Shown one piece after another: positions 8,346 through 16,893 of a stretch of 64,000 nt of DNA (position 1 is its first letter; the number at the start of each line of letters is the position of its first letter). The DNA lies in assembly GCA_963744575.1 (NCBI GenBank), contig CAVUUF010000001.1, positions 1 through 64,000 of the forward strand, given 5' to 3'. The translations under genes were made by a program, and so were the position numbers. This stretch comes from Palsa-504 sp963744575 (GTDB taxonomy: Bacteria > Actinomycetota > Actinomycetes > Streptosporangiales > Streptosporangiaceae). Below the pieces are notes generated by a model. The model was not told the origin of the DNA, ran no database searches, and worked only from the letters and a program-made list of their open reading frames with translations.

Positions 8346-9487
8346 GAGCGGCCGAGCTCTTCGGGTCGCGGTACGGCGGGGCGCCGGACGGCGTGTGGAT
8401 GGCCCCCGGACGAGCCAACCTGATGGGCGAGCACACCGACTACAACGACGGGTTCGTGCTCCCGTTCGCGCTCGGCCAGGGCGTCACGGTCGCGGCCGCG
8501 CGCCGGGCCGGCCGCCGGCTGGCCGTCTGCTCCCGGCAGGAACCTGCGGGGGCGGAGGTGGACCTTGACGGGCTGGCGCCCGGCCGGGTGACCGGCTGGG
8601 CCGCCTACCCGGCCGGGGTCGCCTGGGCGCTGGAGGCGGCCGGCCACCGGCTGCCCGGCGCCTGCGTGGCCATCGACTCCGACCTGCCCGCCGGGGCCGG
8701 GCTATCCTCGTCGGCCGCCCTGGAGTGCGCCACCGCGCTGGCCCTGACCTCGCTCGGTGAGCTGGACATTTCCCGCGGCGAGCTGGTCACGCTGGCCCGC
8801 CGGGCCGAGAACGAGTTCGTCGGCGTGCCCAGCGGGATCATGGACCAGTCCGCCTCGCTGCTGTGCCAGGCCGGCCACGCGCTGCTGCTCGACTGCCGCT
8901 CGCTGGAGACGTCCGAGGTCCCGTTCGACCCCGCCGCGGCGGCCGCGGGCCTGTTGCTGGTCAACACCCGGGCCGAGCACGAACTGACCGACGGGGAGTA
9001 CGGCCGGCGGCGGGCCGAATGCGAAGAGGCAGCCCGCCGTCTCGGCGTCCCGTCTCTTAGATACCTAACGGACCTGGCTGACACCGGCCGGCTGGCCGAT
9101 CCCGTTCTCCGGCGGCGCGCCCGTCATGTCGTCGCCGACGACCAGCGCGTCCTGCAGGTGGTGGCGCTGCTGCGCTCGGCGGCGGCGGGCACCTACCGCG
9201 ACATCGGCGCGCTGCTGGCCCAGGCGCACGCGTCGCTGCGCGACGACTTCGAGGTCTCCTGGCCGGAGGCCGACGCGGCGGTGGAGGCGGCGCTCGCGGC
9301 GGGGGCGTTCGGCGCGCGGATGATCGGCGGCGGGTTCGGCGGCTCGGTGCTCGCGCTGGTTCCCGCGGCGGCCGCGGGCCCGGTGCGCGAGGCCGTCACC
9401 GGGACGTTCGGCCGGCACGGCTGGACCGAGCCGGAGTTCCTCGACGCGGTGCCCGCGGCCAGCGCCCGCCGGCTGACCCCCGCGTAG
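8342..9487 (+). CDS. galK: Galactokinase
   Basis: Phosphorylates galactose to galactose-1-phosphate. GHMP kinase of 381 residues, starting at GTG 8342 inside the galE stop (GTGA overlap). The galactokinase signature GRANLMGEHTDYNDGFVLPF is at about residues 20-40, the ATP-binding LPAGAGLSSSAALE at about 115, and the GHMP C-terminal motif GARMIGGGFGGSVLAL at about 320. No galT lies in this operon. The ORF extends upstream to 8162 only as a shadow of galE. Confidence 0.96.
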   Translation: MRAAELFGSRYGGAPDGVWMAPGRANLMGEHTDYNDGFVLPFALGQGVTVAAARRAGRRLAVCSRQEPAGAEVDLDGLAPGRVTGWAAYPAGVAWALEAAGHRLPGACVAIDSDLPAGAGLSSSAALECATALALTSLGELDISRGELVTLARRAENEFVGVPSGIMDQSASLLCQAGHALLLDCRSLETSEVPFDPAAAAAGLLLVNTRAEHELTDGEYGRRRAECEEAARRLGVPSLRYLTDLADTGRLADPVLRRRARHVVADDQRVLQVVALLRSAAAGTYRDIGALLAQAHASLRDDFEVSWPEADAAVEAALAAGAFGARMIGGGFGGSVLALVPAAAAGPVREAVTGTFGRHGWTEPEFLDAVPAASARRLTPA

Positions 9488-9554
9488 CGCCAGCCCGTGC
9501 CAGCCGGCGTGCGCGATAGGGTGGCCGGGGATCGCAGGAACGACAGGAGGAACC

Positions 9555-10763
9555 GTGGCGGTGCGGGATGAGGCAGCCGAACTGGCGGGCGAGATCGCGG
9601 AACTGCGACACGCCATCCACCGGGAACCGGAGATCGGCCTGGACCTGCCGAAGACGCAGCGCAAGGTGCTCGACGCCCTGGGCGGGCTGCCGCTGGAGAT
9701 CAGCACCGGCCGGGCGCTCAGTTCGGTGACCGCGGTGCTGCGCGGCAGTGCGCATTCCCGGCGGCCGGGCCCGGTGGTGCTGCTGCGCGGCGACATGGAC
9801 GCGCTGCCGGTCACCGAGGAGACCGGGCTGCCCTACGCGTCGGCGGTGCCCGGCGTGATGCACGCCTGCGGCCACGACCTGCACACGGCCATGCTGGCCG
9901 GCGCCGCGCGGCTGCTCTGCGCCCGGCAGGCGGACCTGCCCGGCACGGTGATCTTCATGTTCCAGCCGGGCGAGGAAGGTTACGCGGGCGCCCGGCAGAT
10001 GATCGGCGAGGGCGTGCTCGACGCGGCGGACCAGCGCCCGGTCGCGGCCTACGGCCTGCACGTCACGTCGAACCGGCTGCCCTGCGGGATGTTCTCCACC
10101 CGGCCGGGCCCGCTGCTGGCCGCCGCCGACCAGATCACGGTCACCGTGCACGGACGCGGCGGGCACGCCTCGCAGCCGCACCGCGCCGCGGACCCGATCC
10201 CGGCCGCCTGCGAGATGGTGCTCGCCCTGCAGACCATGGTGACCAGGAAGTTCGACGTGTTCGACCCGGTCGTGCTCACCACCGGCAGTTTCCACGCGGG
10301 CACCACCGACAACGTGATCCCGGACCAGGCCAGGTTCCTGGCCACCGCCCGCTCCTTCAGCGCCACCTCCCGGGCCGCGCTGGCGGCGGAGGTGCCGCAG
10401 CTGATCACCGGCATCGCCGCCGCGCACGGCCTGACCGCCGACACCGTGTACGCGGATGAGTATCCGGTCACCGTCAACGACGCGACCGAGGCGGAGTTCG
10501 CGCTGCAGACGATCACCGAGGTGTTCGGGGCCGAACGGGCCGAACGGGCCCAGTTCCCCATCACCGGCGCGGAGGACTTCTCCTTCGTGCTGGACGAGGT
10601 ACCTGGCGCGTTCGTCTTCCTCGGCGCCTGCCCGCCGGGCCGCGATCCGGAGGCGGCGCCCACCAACCACTCGGCGGTGGCGGCGTTCGACGACACGGCG
10701 CTGGCCGAGGGCACCGCCCTGTACGCCGAACTGGCCCTGCGCCGCCTCGCCCGGAGTTCGTGA
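9555..10763 (+). CDS. M20-family amidohydrolase (carboxypeptidase/IAA-amide-hydrolase type)
   Basis: Zinc/manganese peptidase of the M20D group, which hydrolyses N-acyl amino acids; the exact substrate cannot be told. It has 402 residues. The metal site starts with LLRGDMDALPVTEETG and HACGHDLHTAMLAGAA, then GEEGYAGARQMI; the dimerisation domain spans about 185-300; the C-terminal metal His region is ITGAEDFSFVLDEVPG. GGAGG lies six bases before GTG 9555, so the start is firm. It follows galK after 67 bases on the same strand but has no clear pathway link to it. Confidence 0.9.
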   Translation: MAVRDEAAELAGEIAELRHAIHREPEIGLDLPKTQRKVLDALGGLPLEISTGRALSSVTAVLRGSAHSRRPGPVVLLRGDMDALPVTEETGLPYASAVPGVMHACGHDLHTAMLAGAARLLCARQADLPGTVIFMFQPGEEGYAGARQMIGEGVLDAADQRPVAAYGLHVTSNRLPCGMFSTRPGPLLAAADQITVTVHGRGGHASQPHRAADPIPAACEMVLALQTMVTRKFDVFDPVVLTTGSFHAGTTDNVIPDQARFLATARSFSATSRAALAAEVPQLITGIAAAHGLTADTVYADEYPVTVNDATEAEFALQTITEVFGAERAERAQFPITGAEDFSFVLDEVPGAFVFLGACPPGRDPEAAPTNHSAVAAFDDTALAEGTALYAELALRRLARSS

Positions 10764-10797
10764 TTACCGCGCCGGACCACGGGTAGCGGCGTTCGGT

Positions 10798-11016
10798 ATG
10801 TTGAGATTTCTTTTCCGCCGGGTGCTGCCCTGGATACTGCTGGCCATCGCGGTGCCCCTGGTGCGGACGTTCGGCCGCCACCTGGCCCGCGCCATAATCC
10901 GCCACGCGGTGGTCAAGCCGGCCACCAGGGCGCTGCACGAGGCCGACTCGACCGTGACGGACGTCACCCAGCGCACGTCCCGTAAGGCCAGGCAGCTGAC
11001 GCCGGTCAAGCGCTAG
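10798..11016 (+). CDS. Small single-pass membrane protein, unknown
   Basis: 72 residues from ATG 10798. One hydrophobic segment near the N-terminus (FRRVLPWILLAIAVPLV) is flanked by basic residues and followed by a charged tail (HEADSTVTDV, QRTSRKARQL). The arrangement suggests an inner-membrane anchor with a short cytoplasmic tail. It overlaps the 3' end of the convergent malate dehydrogenase gene by four bases. No family is recognised. Confidence 0.6.
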   Translation: MLRFLFRRVLPWILLAIAVPLVRTFGRHLARAIIRHAVVKPATRALHEADSTVTDVTQRTSRKARQLTPVKR

Positions 11017-11969
11017 AGGCTGGCCACGTCGGCCTGCTTGGCGCGGACGGCCTCGGCGGCGGCGCGCAGGCCGGCCAGCTCGGCCTCGGTGAGCTCGCGC
11101 TCGACCACGCGGCGGACGCCGGCCGCGCCGATCTCGGCCTCCACGCCCAGGTAGACGCCGGAGATGCGATACTCGCCGTCCACCCAGGCGCACACCGGCA
11201 GGACCGCGCCGGAGTCCTCGGCCACCGCGCGGGCCATCCGGGCCGCGGCCGCCGACGGGGCGTAGTAGGCCGAGCCCGTCTTCAGCAGCGCGACGACCTC
11301 GCCGCCGCCGTTCCTGGTCCGGGTGACCAGCTGCTCGATCTCGTCGGCGGGCAGCAGCCCGGCCAGCGGGCGGCCGTCGACGGTGCAGGCCGACGGCACC
11401 GGCACCATCGTGTCGCCGTGCGAGCCGAGCGTCAGCGTCCGCACCGAACCCACCGGCACGCCCAGCTTCTCCGCCACGAAGTAGCTGAACCGCGCGGTGT
11501 CGAGCATGCCCGCCTGGCCCATGACCCGGTGCGAGGGGAAGCCGGACACCCTGGCCGCCAGCGCGGTCATCTCGTCCAGTGGGTTCGACACCACGATCAG
11601 CACCGCGTCCGGCGCGTACTTGGTGACGTTCTCCACCACGTTCCTGACGATCTTGGCGTTGGTCTCGATCAGGTCCATCCGGCTCATGCCCGGCTTGCGC
11701 GGCAGGCCCGCGGTGATGATCACGATGTCCGATCCGCCGATCGCCTGGTAACCCTCGCCCGCCGGGCCGGTGGTCTGGCCGGTCACCCTGGTCTCGAATC
11801 CCTCGACCGGCCGCGACTGGCTCATGTCCAGGGCCAGCCCTTCCGGCCGGCCCTCGATGATGTCGGTGAGCACGACCTCCTCGAAGATGTCGTACTCGGC
11901 CAGCCGCTGCGCGGTGGTGGAGCCGTAGAACCCGGCCCCGACAACGGTTACCTTGCCCTTGCGAGCCAT
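11013..11969 (-). CDS. mdh: Malate dehydrogenase, LDH-like type
   Basis: Oxidises malate to oxaloacetate with NAD in the citric acid cycle. 318 residues from ATG 11969, with AAGGAG eight bases upstream. The NAD fold begins KVTVVGAGFYGS. The active-site loop GLPRKPGMSRMDL carries the two arginines that mark malate rather than lactate specificity, and the catalytic His is in GSHGDTMVP. This is the short LDH-like MDH, not the longer type of Streptomyces and mycobacteria (MTRTPVNVTVTGAAGQIGY type). It lies 76 bases after icd on the same strand. Confidence 0.93.
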   Translation of the reverse strand: MARKGKVTVVGAGFYGSTTAQRLAEYDIFEEVVLTDIIEGRPEGLALDMSQSRPVEGFETRVTGQTTGPAGEGYQAIGGSDIVIITAGLPRKPGMSRMDLIETNAKIVRNVVENVTKYAPDAVLIVVSNPLDEMTALAARVSGFPSHRVMGQAGMLDTARFSYFVAEKLGVPVGSVRTLTLGSHGDTMVPVPSACTVDGRPLAGLLPADEIEQLVTRTRNGGGEVVALLKTGSAYYAPSAAAARMARAVAEDSGAVLPVCAWVDGEYRISGVYLGVEAEIGAAGVRRVVERELTEAELAGLRAAAEAVRAKQADVASL

Positions 11970-12045
11970 GGGGAGAACTCCTTCGTCCGGTAGTGCACGT
12001 CGGCGGGCACGATGGCGGATACCAGGCCCGTTCGGAATTAGATCT

Positions 12046-13263
12046 TTAAGAACCCATCGCCTTGCGCAGGTTGTCATCCAGCGCGCCGAGGAATTCCTGC
12101 GTGTTCAGGAACGGGGTGTCCTTGCCGACGAGCAGGGCGAGGTCCTTGGTCATCTGGCCGCCCTCGATGGTGTGCACGCAGACGTCCTCGAGCGTGGCGG
12201 CGAACCGGCTGACCTCGGGGGTGCCGTCGAGCTTGCCGCGGTGGGCCAGGCCCCGGGTCCAGGCGAAGATGGACGCGACCGGGTTGGTCGAGGTGGGCTT
12301 ACCCTGCTGGTGCTGGCGGTAGTGCCTGGTCACGGTGCCGTGGGCGGCTTCGGCCTCGACGGTGCGGCCGTCCGGCGTCATCAGCACGCTGGTCATCAGG
12401 CCGAGCGAGCCGTAACCCTGGGCCACCATGTCGGACTCCACGTCGCCGTCGTAGTTCTTGGTCGCCCAGACGATGCCGCCCTCCCACTTGAGCAGCTGGG
12501 CCACGATGTCGTCGATCAGCCGGTGCTCGTAGCTGATCCCGGCCGCCTCGAAGTCGCCCTTGAACTCAGACTCGAAGATCTCGGCGAAGATGTCCTTGAA
12601 CCGCCCGTCGTAGGCCTTCAGGATGGTGTTCTTCGTGGACAGGTACAGCGGCATCTTGCGGTCCAGCGCGTAGCGCATGGTGGCCCGGGCGAAGTCGCGG
12701 ATCGAGTCGTCGAAGTTGTACATGGCCATGGCCACGCCGCCGCCGGTGAACCGGGCGACCTCCATCTCGATCGGCTGGCCCTCGTTTTCCGGCTGGTAGG
12801 TGATCGTCACCGTGCCCGGGCCCGGCACCACGAAGTCGCTGGCCTTGTACTGGTCGCCATGCGCGTGACGGCCGATGATGATCGGCTTGGTCCAGCTCGG
12901 TACCAGGCGCGGGATGTTGGAGATCACGATCGGCTCGCGGAAGATGACGCCGCCCAGGATGTTCCGGATGGTGCCGTTCGGCGAGCGCCACATCTTCTTC
13001 AGCCCGAACTCGGCCACCCGCGCCTCGTCCGGCGTGATGGTCGCGCACTTCACGCCCACGCCGTGCCGCTGGATGGCGTGCGCCGCGTCGATCGTCACCT
13101 GGTCGTCGGTCTCGTCACGATGCTGCACGGACAAGTCGTAGTAGTCGAGCTCGATATCCAGGTAGGGCAGGATCAGCTGGTCCTTGATGTACTGCCAGAT
13201 GATGCGGGTCATCTCATCCCCGTCGAGTTCGACGACGGGGTTCGCTACCTTGATCTTGGCCAT
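12046..13263 (-). CDS. icd: Isocitrate dehydrogenase, NADP-dependent (dimeric, subfamily II)
   Basis: Converts isocitrate to 2-oxoglutarate and NADPH. 405 residues from ATG 13263. The sequence MAKIKVANPVVELDGDEMTR at the start, SPNGTIRNILGG (substrate serine/asparagine segment) at about residues 95-105, and the Asp-rich metal region YDGDVESDMVAQGYGSLG at about 270 place it in the eukaryote-like homodimeric class rather than the E. coli or monomeric class. It forms a citric-acid-cycle unit with mdh downstream and the DUF3017 gene upstream. Confidence 0.96.
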   Translation of the reverse strand: MAKIKVANPVVELDGDEMTRIIWQYIKDQLILPYLDIELDYYDLSVQHRDETDDQVTIDAAHAIQRHGVGVKCATITPDEARVAEFGLKKMWRSPNGTIRNILGGVIFREPIVISNIPRLVPSWTKPIIIGRHAHGDQYKASDFVVPGPGTVTITYQPENEGQPIEMEVARFTGGGVAMAMYNFDDSIRDFARATMRYALDRKMPLYLSTKNTILKAYDGRFKDIFAEIFESEFKGDFEAAGISYEHRLIDDIVAQLLKWEGGIVWATKNYDGDVESDMVAQGYGSLGLMTSVLMTPDGRTVEAEAAHGTVTRHYRQHQQGKPTSTNPVASIFAWTRGLAHRGKLDGTPEVSRFAATLEDVCVHTIEGGQMTKDLALLVGKDTPFLNTQEFLGALDDNLRKAMGS

Positions 13264-13296
13264 GGTTCTGTCGGGTCCCTTCAATGGATGTGCCGC

Positions 13297-13719
13297 TTAT
13301 GGCAGCGTCAGCGCGACGGCCAGCACCGCGGCGCCGAGCACCGCGAAGGTCAGCACGTCGGAGGCTTTCCGGCGGGTCGAGAGCAGGCCCGCGTAGCGCG
13401 GCGGCAGCACCAGCCGGCCCAGCGCCGCCACGAGCATGGATCCGCCGAGCACCGCGGTACCGAGGGCCGCGTACCGTGATCCCCGCCAGCCGATGAACAT
13501 GCCGGCCGCGGCTCCGGCCAGCACGATCAGGTAGGGCACCCAGGACAGCCCGCTGACGCTGGCCTGGGTTGCGGCGCTGGCCTGGGTTGCGGCGCTGGCC
13601 TGGGTTGCGGCGCTGGCCTGGGTTGCGGCGCGGGGCGTGGCGGTACCTGGCGGCGGCGCTACGTCACTCATCGGCGCCAGTCCCCAGCCAGAGCCAGCGT
13701 TCGCCGGCCTATTCGCCAT
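13297..13719 (-). CDS. DUF3017 membrane protein with hexapeptide repeats
   Basis: 140 residues from ATG 13719, where GGGAGG lies seven bases upstream. The last 85 residues match DUF3017: three hydrophobic segments (VPYLIVLAGAAAGMFIGW, then ALGTAVLGGSMLVAALGRLVL, then DVLTFAVLGAAVLAVAL). In Streptomyces this family sits beside folD, mdh and icd, and here it precedes icd by 33 bases. The N-terminal half is soluble and contains a four-fold hexapeptide repeat of the type ASAATQ. Function unknown; location inner membrane. Confidence 0.8.
   Translation of the reverse strand: MANRPANAGSGWGLAPMSDVAPPPGTATPRAATQASAATQASAATQASAATQASVSGLSWVPYLIVLAGAAAGMFIGWRGSRYAALGTAVLGGSMLVAALGRLVLPPRYAGLLSTRRKASDVLTFAVLGAAVLAVALTLP
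13558..13629. repeat. 18-bp tandem repeat, four copies, in DUF3017 gene
   Basis: Unit GCTGGCCTGGGTTGCGGC repeated four times without change at 13558-13629. Because 18 is a multiple of three, copy-number change keeps the frame and only lengthens the linker. Confidence 0.95.
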
Positions 13720-13873
13720 GCACGTGCCTCCCGGCTTCCCGCACGGAAGTTTACCGGGGCCTGGCCTGGCCGCGGCCACGGCATGCCCGGGATCGGCGGG
13801 GTAATCCGGTAGCACGCGGGGTAACCCGGTAGTAAGACCTTACTTACGGTTCCGATAGAAGGGAGGCACCGCG

Positions 13874-14474
13874 GTGAGCATACCGTTCCTCCGCGTCGAG
13901 GAAAGCGGGGAAGTCTTTCCGCTGCGCGACCTGGTGACGACCGTTGGCCGCGGCCAGGGTGCGGACATCCGCCTGGACGACCCCAGCGTGTCCCGGCTGC
14001 ACGCCGAACTCGTCCGCCGCGGGCCCTACGTCTACGTCGCCGACTTCGGTTTATCACGGAACGGGACCCGGGTTAACGGGCGCCCGGTAGCGCGTCGCGT
14101 CCTCGACGACGGGGACGTGCTGAGTTTCGGCGCGGCCCGGTGCCGCATCGGCGGGCTCGAGCAGGAGGAGATCACGGCCGAGGCTGAGCTGCGCCGTTCG
14201 GCTGTACCCGAGCTCACCCGCCGTGAGCGCGACGTGCTGACCTCGCTGTGCCGGCCGGCGCTCTCCGACGAGGCGTTCGTCACCCCCGCGACGGCGCACG
14301 AGATCGCCGCCGACCTGGTGGTCACGGAGGCGGCGGTCAAACAGCACCTGCTCAGGCTCTACCAGAAGTTCCAGATTCCCGCCTGCCCGAACCGGCGCAC
14401 CAGGCTGGCCAACGAGATCGTGGCGCTCGGGCTGGTCAAGCCGGTGCGGCCGGCCGACCAGGGCGAGCAGTTAA
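13874..14474 (+). CDS. FHA-domain / LuxR-like HTH protein; native stop out of frame
   Basis: Starts at GTG 13874 with GGGAGG upstream. Residues 1-95 form an FHA phosphothreonine-binding domain (VTTVGRGQGADIRLDD, SVSRLHAEL, LSRNGTRVNG). Residues 110-190 form a helix-turn-helix (TRRERDVLTSLCRP, TAHEIAADLVVTEAAVKQHL). Similar actinobacterial proteins end soon after the RLANEIVALGLV segment. Here the frame runs on to 16486 through the antisense of the kinase gene, which is not credible coding. A TAA at 14472-14474, one base out of frame and sharing the palindrome TTAA with the kinase stop, looks like the ancestral end, so a one-base indel near the 3' end is likely. The likely partner is the adjacent kinase. 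Confidence 0.75.
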
Positions 14475-16342
14475 AGGTGCGTGTTGCTGAGCAGCCAGTG
14501 CGAGGCCGACGTAATCAGGCTGTGCAGGCCGGGCAGGTGTGGAGCCATCGCGGGCCAGTAGTACGGCGTCTGGGACGAGGCGAACAGCACGGCAGCGACC
14601 GCGAGCGCCCAGACGGCGAGCGCGGTCACCGCAGCCGACGTCCGGGTCCGGGCCACGGCGCCGGCCATCCGGTTCAGCTGCCTGCGCGGGCGGCGGGAGC
14701 CGGGCCCCAGGCCGTACCAGGCCACGACGGCCGCGGCCGCGTAGGCGCCGGCCCGCGGCGTGTCCGCGCTGTGCGTGAACACCACGGCCAGGCCGTAGGC
14801 GGCCGCGCCGACGATGACCGCGAGTGGCGCCATCAGCACCTCGGTGAGCAGCGCCCTGGCCACCGTGAGCGGCGCCGTGACCAGCACGACCAGCAGGTCG
14901 CTGGCGCGCGGGCCGCGCACGGACCGGCGCACCGCCAGCGCGCTCTGCGCTCGGTCCGCCGCCCGGAGCAGGGTGATCACGGCCAGCGAGGCGACCAGCC
15001 CGGCCACCGGCAGCACCACGGTCAGCGCCACGGCCGCGACCATGAGGGCGAGCCCGGCCATGGTGTTCGGGCGGCCCTGGGGACGCGAGCGCCGGTCCTG
15101 GGCGGCGCGCGGGTCTTGGGCGGCGCGCGGGTCTTGAGCGGCGCGCGGGTCTTGAGCGGCGCGCGGGCCGGGGGCGGCGGGTACCGGGCCCCGCGGGCCC
15201 CAGGGCCCGGCCTGGTCGCGGGACCGCTGGCCGACCCGGTCCGGGGCGTAGTCGACCGGCGGCAGCAGGTCGGCCATGTCCCTGGCCGCTTGCTTGGGCG
15301 CCACGGGCGCCGGCCTGGGAACCCGGGGCGCGGCATACGGGCTCGCCGGGGCGGACCCGGCCGCGGATCCCGCCGCGAGCCCGGCCGGGGGTCCGGCTGC
15401 GGGCCCGGCCGGGGTGAAGGTCGCCTCGGGCCTCTGGGTGGCGCGGGGGTCGTAGCGGCCGCCGTCGACCTCAGTCTCACCGGGGCCGTCGGTCCCGGCG
15501 AACGGCGCGCCCGTGATGGTAGGCGTCAGGGCGACCGCCGACATGTCGAGCGTGCTGGACTGGCCGCTGAGCCAGCTGGCCGACGGGCGGTGCGAGGGGT
15601 CCCGGGCCAGCGCCGCGGTGATCAGCGGCACCAGCGGCGCGGGGACGCCGGTCAGGTCGGCGCGGCCGGAGATGATGCGGTAGAAGATCGTCTCGTAGGA
15701 CCCGCCGCCGAACGGGAGGTGGCCGGTCGCGGCGAAGACCATCGTCGAGCCCCAGGAGTGCACGTCGGAGGCGGGGCTGCTCGGCTGGCCCTCGATCACC
15801 TCGGGCGCGAGGTAGCCGGGCGTGCCCATCACCAGACCGGTCTGGGTCAGCCGGGTCGCGTCGCCGGCCTGGGCGATGCCGAAGTCGATCACGATAGGCC
15901 GGTCGTCGGTGAGCATCACGTTGCCGGGCTTCAGGTCGCGGTGCACCACGCCGGCCGCGTGGATCGCGGCCAGCGCCTCGGCCATGCCGTGCGCCAGCCG
16001 GCGCAGGCCCTGGCCGGACAGCGGGCCGCGGCCACGGACCATCTCCTCCAGCGTGGGCCCGGCCACGAACCGCGTGACGATGTAGGGATACTCGCCGGTC
16101 ACATCGGCGTCCAGCACCTCGGCGACGTACGGGCTGCGGACCCGCCGCATGGTCTCGACCTCGCGGGCCAGCCGACGGCGCGCGGTGGCGCCCTCGGTGC
16201 CGAGCGGATGGAGCACCTTGACCGCCACCGGACGGCCCTGCGGATCGCGGGCGAGGTGAACCACCCCCATGCCGCCTTCCCCGAGGCGGTCCTGAAGGCG
16301 ATACGGGCCGAGGGTCTTCGGCAGGTGTTGGGTCGCAGGCAT
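14471..16342 (-). CDS. Eukaryotic-type Ser/Thr protein kinase with membrane C-terminus
   Basis: 623 residues. The kinase domain is at about 10-270: glycine loop LGEGGMGVVHLA, VAVKVL lysine, catalytic loop HRDLKPGNVML, DFG motif VIDFGIAQ, and GTPGYLAPEV. A Pro/Ala linker at about 300-420 contains the hexapeptide repeat DPRAAQ four times. The last 200 residues hold several hydrophobic segments (MVAAVALTVVLPVAGLVASL, LAVIVGAAAYGLAVVFTH, AVTALAVWALAVAAVLFA), so it is membrane-bound. There are no PASTA repeats. It converges on the FHA gene; FHA proteins are common substrates of such kinases, so a signalling pair is inferred. Confidence 0.93.
   Translation of the reverse strand: MPATQHLPKTLGPYRLQDRLGEGGMGVVHLARDPQGRPVAVKVLHPLGTEGATARRRLAREVETMRRVRSPYVAEVLDADVTGEYPYIVTRFVAGPTLEEMVRGRGPLSGQGLRRLAHGMAEALAAIHAAGVVHRDLKPGNVMLTDDRPIVIDFGIAQAGDATRLTQTGLVMGTPGYLAPEVIEGQPSSPASDVHSWGSTMVFAATGHLPFGGGSYETIFYRIISGRADLTGVPAPLVPLITAALARDPSHRPSASWLSGQSSTLDMSAVALTPTITGAPFAGTDGPGETEVDGGRYDPRATQRPEATFTPAGPAAGPPAGLAAGSAAGSAPASPYAAPRVPRPAPVAPKQAARDMADLLPPVDYAPDRVGQRSRDQAGPWGPRGPVPAAPGPRAAQDPRAAQDPRAAQDPRAAQDRRSRPQGRPNTMAGLALMVAAVALTVVLPVAGLVASLAVITLLRAADRAQSALAVRRSVRGPRASDLLVVLVTAPLTVARALLTEVLMAPLAVIVGAAAYGLAVVFTHSADTPRAGAYAAAAVVAWYGLGPGSRRPRRQLNRMAGAVARTRTSAAVTALAVWALAVAAVLFASSQTPYYWPAMAPHLPGLHSLITSASHWLLSNTHL
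15096..15167. repeat. 18-bp tandem repeat, four copies, in kinase linker
   Basis: Units of 18 bp (TCTTGAGCGGCGCGCGGG and two variants) repeat four times. They encode the DPRAAQ hexapeptide of the kinase linker. Same period as the repeats in the DUF3017 and wecA genes, but different sequence. Confidence 0.93.
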
Positions 16343-16482
16343 CGCGGATTCCAGAGTACGAAACCGAACGCGTGTTGTGGAGCGAAAGATATGTTGCCTA
16401 TCTGTAACGGCTCGGTTCCCCCGGGCTCGGCCGGGAGCCGATATGGCCCAAGCACTAGAATCTCTAGCTGTGGGGCTGATCG

Positions 16483-16893
16483 ATGACTGAGCACGATGAC
16501 GCGCTCTCGCTGGACATGGTTACCGCCGCGCTGCGCGCCGACAGCACGGACGTGGCGATCTACGCTCGCGTGCTGGCCCAGTCCCTGGGCGAGGCGCTGC
16601 CGAGCGACTGCGTCTCGGTGGAGCGGGACCGGTCCATGTCCGATCGGATGCGCGGCCGCCCCGGCGAGATCTCCAAGATCGTGGCCCGGCTCGGCGAACT
16701 GCAGATGACGCTGGCCGTGCGCAACGGCCAGCCAGTGGCCGAGGTCTGCCGCGCGGTCCGCGGCGTGGTGCTGTCCAGGCAGACCGTGCCGATCGGGGAA
16801 TGGGCCGCGACGCTGGCCGGCGCGCTGGTCAGCTACGCCGAGCAGAACGCCCAGGCCGCCCAGGTCCTGCGCAAGCTCGTCGCGGGCAGCTGA
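16483..16893 (+). CDS. Conserved-looking protein of unknown function
   Basis: 136 residues from ATG 16483, soluble, mostly helical by composition, no signal or membrane segment. It begins 140 bases upstream of the divergent kinase start, and could be linked with the kinase/FHA pair. Segments such as ALRADSTDVAIYARVLAQSL and GEISKIVARLGELQMTLAVR resemble small actinobacterial proteins found next to kinases, but I cannot assign a family. Coding bias (GC-rich third positions) supports a real gene. Confidence 0.7.
   Translation: MTEHDDALSLDMVTAALRADSTDVAIYARVLAQSLGEALPSDCVSVERDRSMSDRMRGRPGEISKIVARLGELQMTLAVRNGQPVAEVCRAVRGVVLSRQTVPIGEWAATLAGALVSYAEQNAQAAQVLRKLVAGS

Noticed and set aside
13558..13629. 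CRISPR-like array
   Set aside because: Units are directly adjacent with no unique spacers; simple coding tandem repeat. The same holds for 15096-15167, 47770-47979 and 60373-60478.
14475..16486. An 870-codon plus-strand open frame continuing the FHA gene
   Set aside because: It is antisense to a complete kinase gene, has shadow-type composition (Arg/Gly/His/Gln), and lacks any domain after residue 200.
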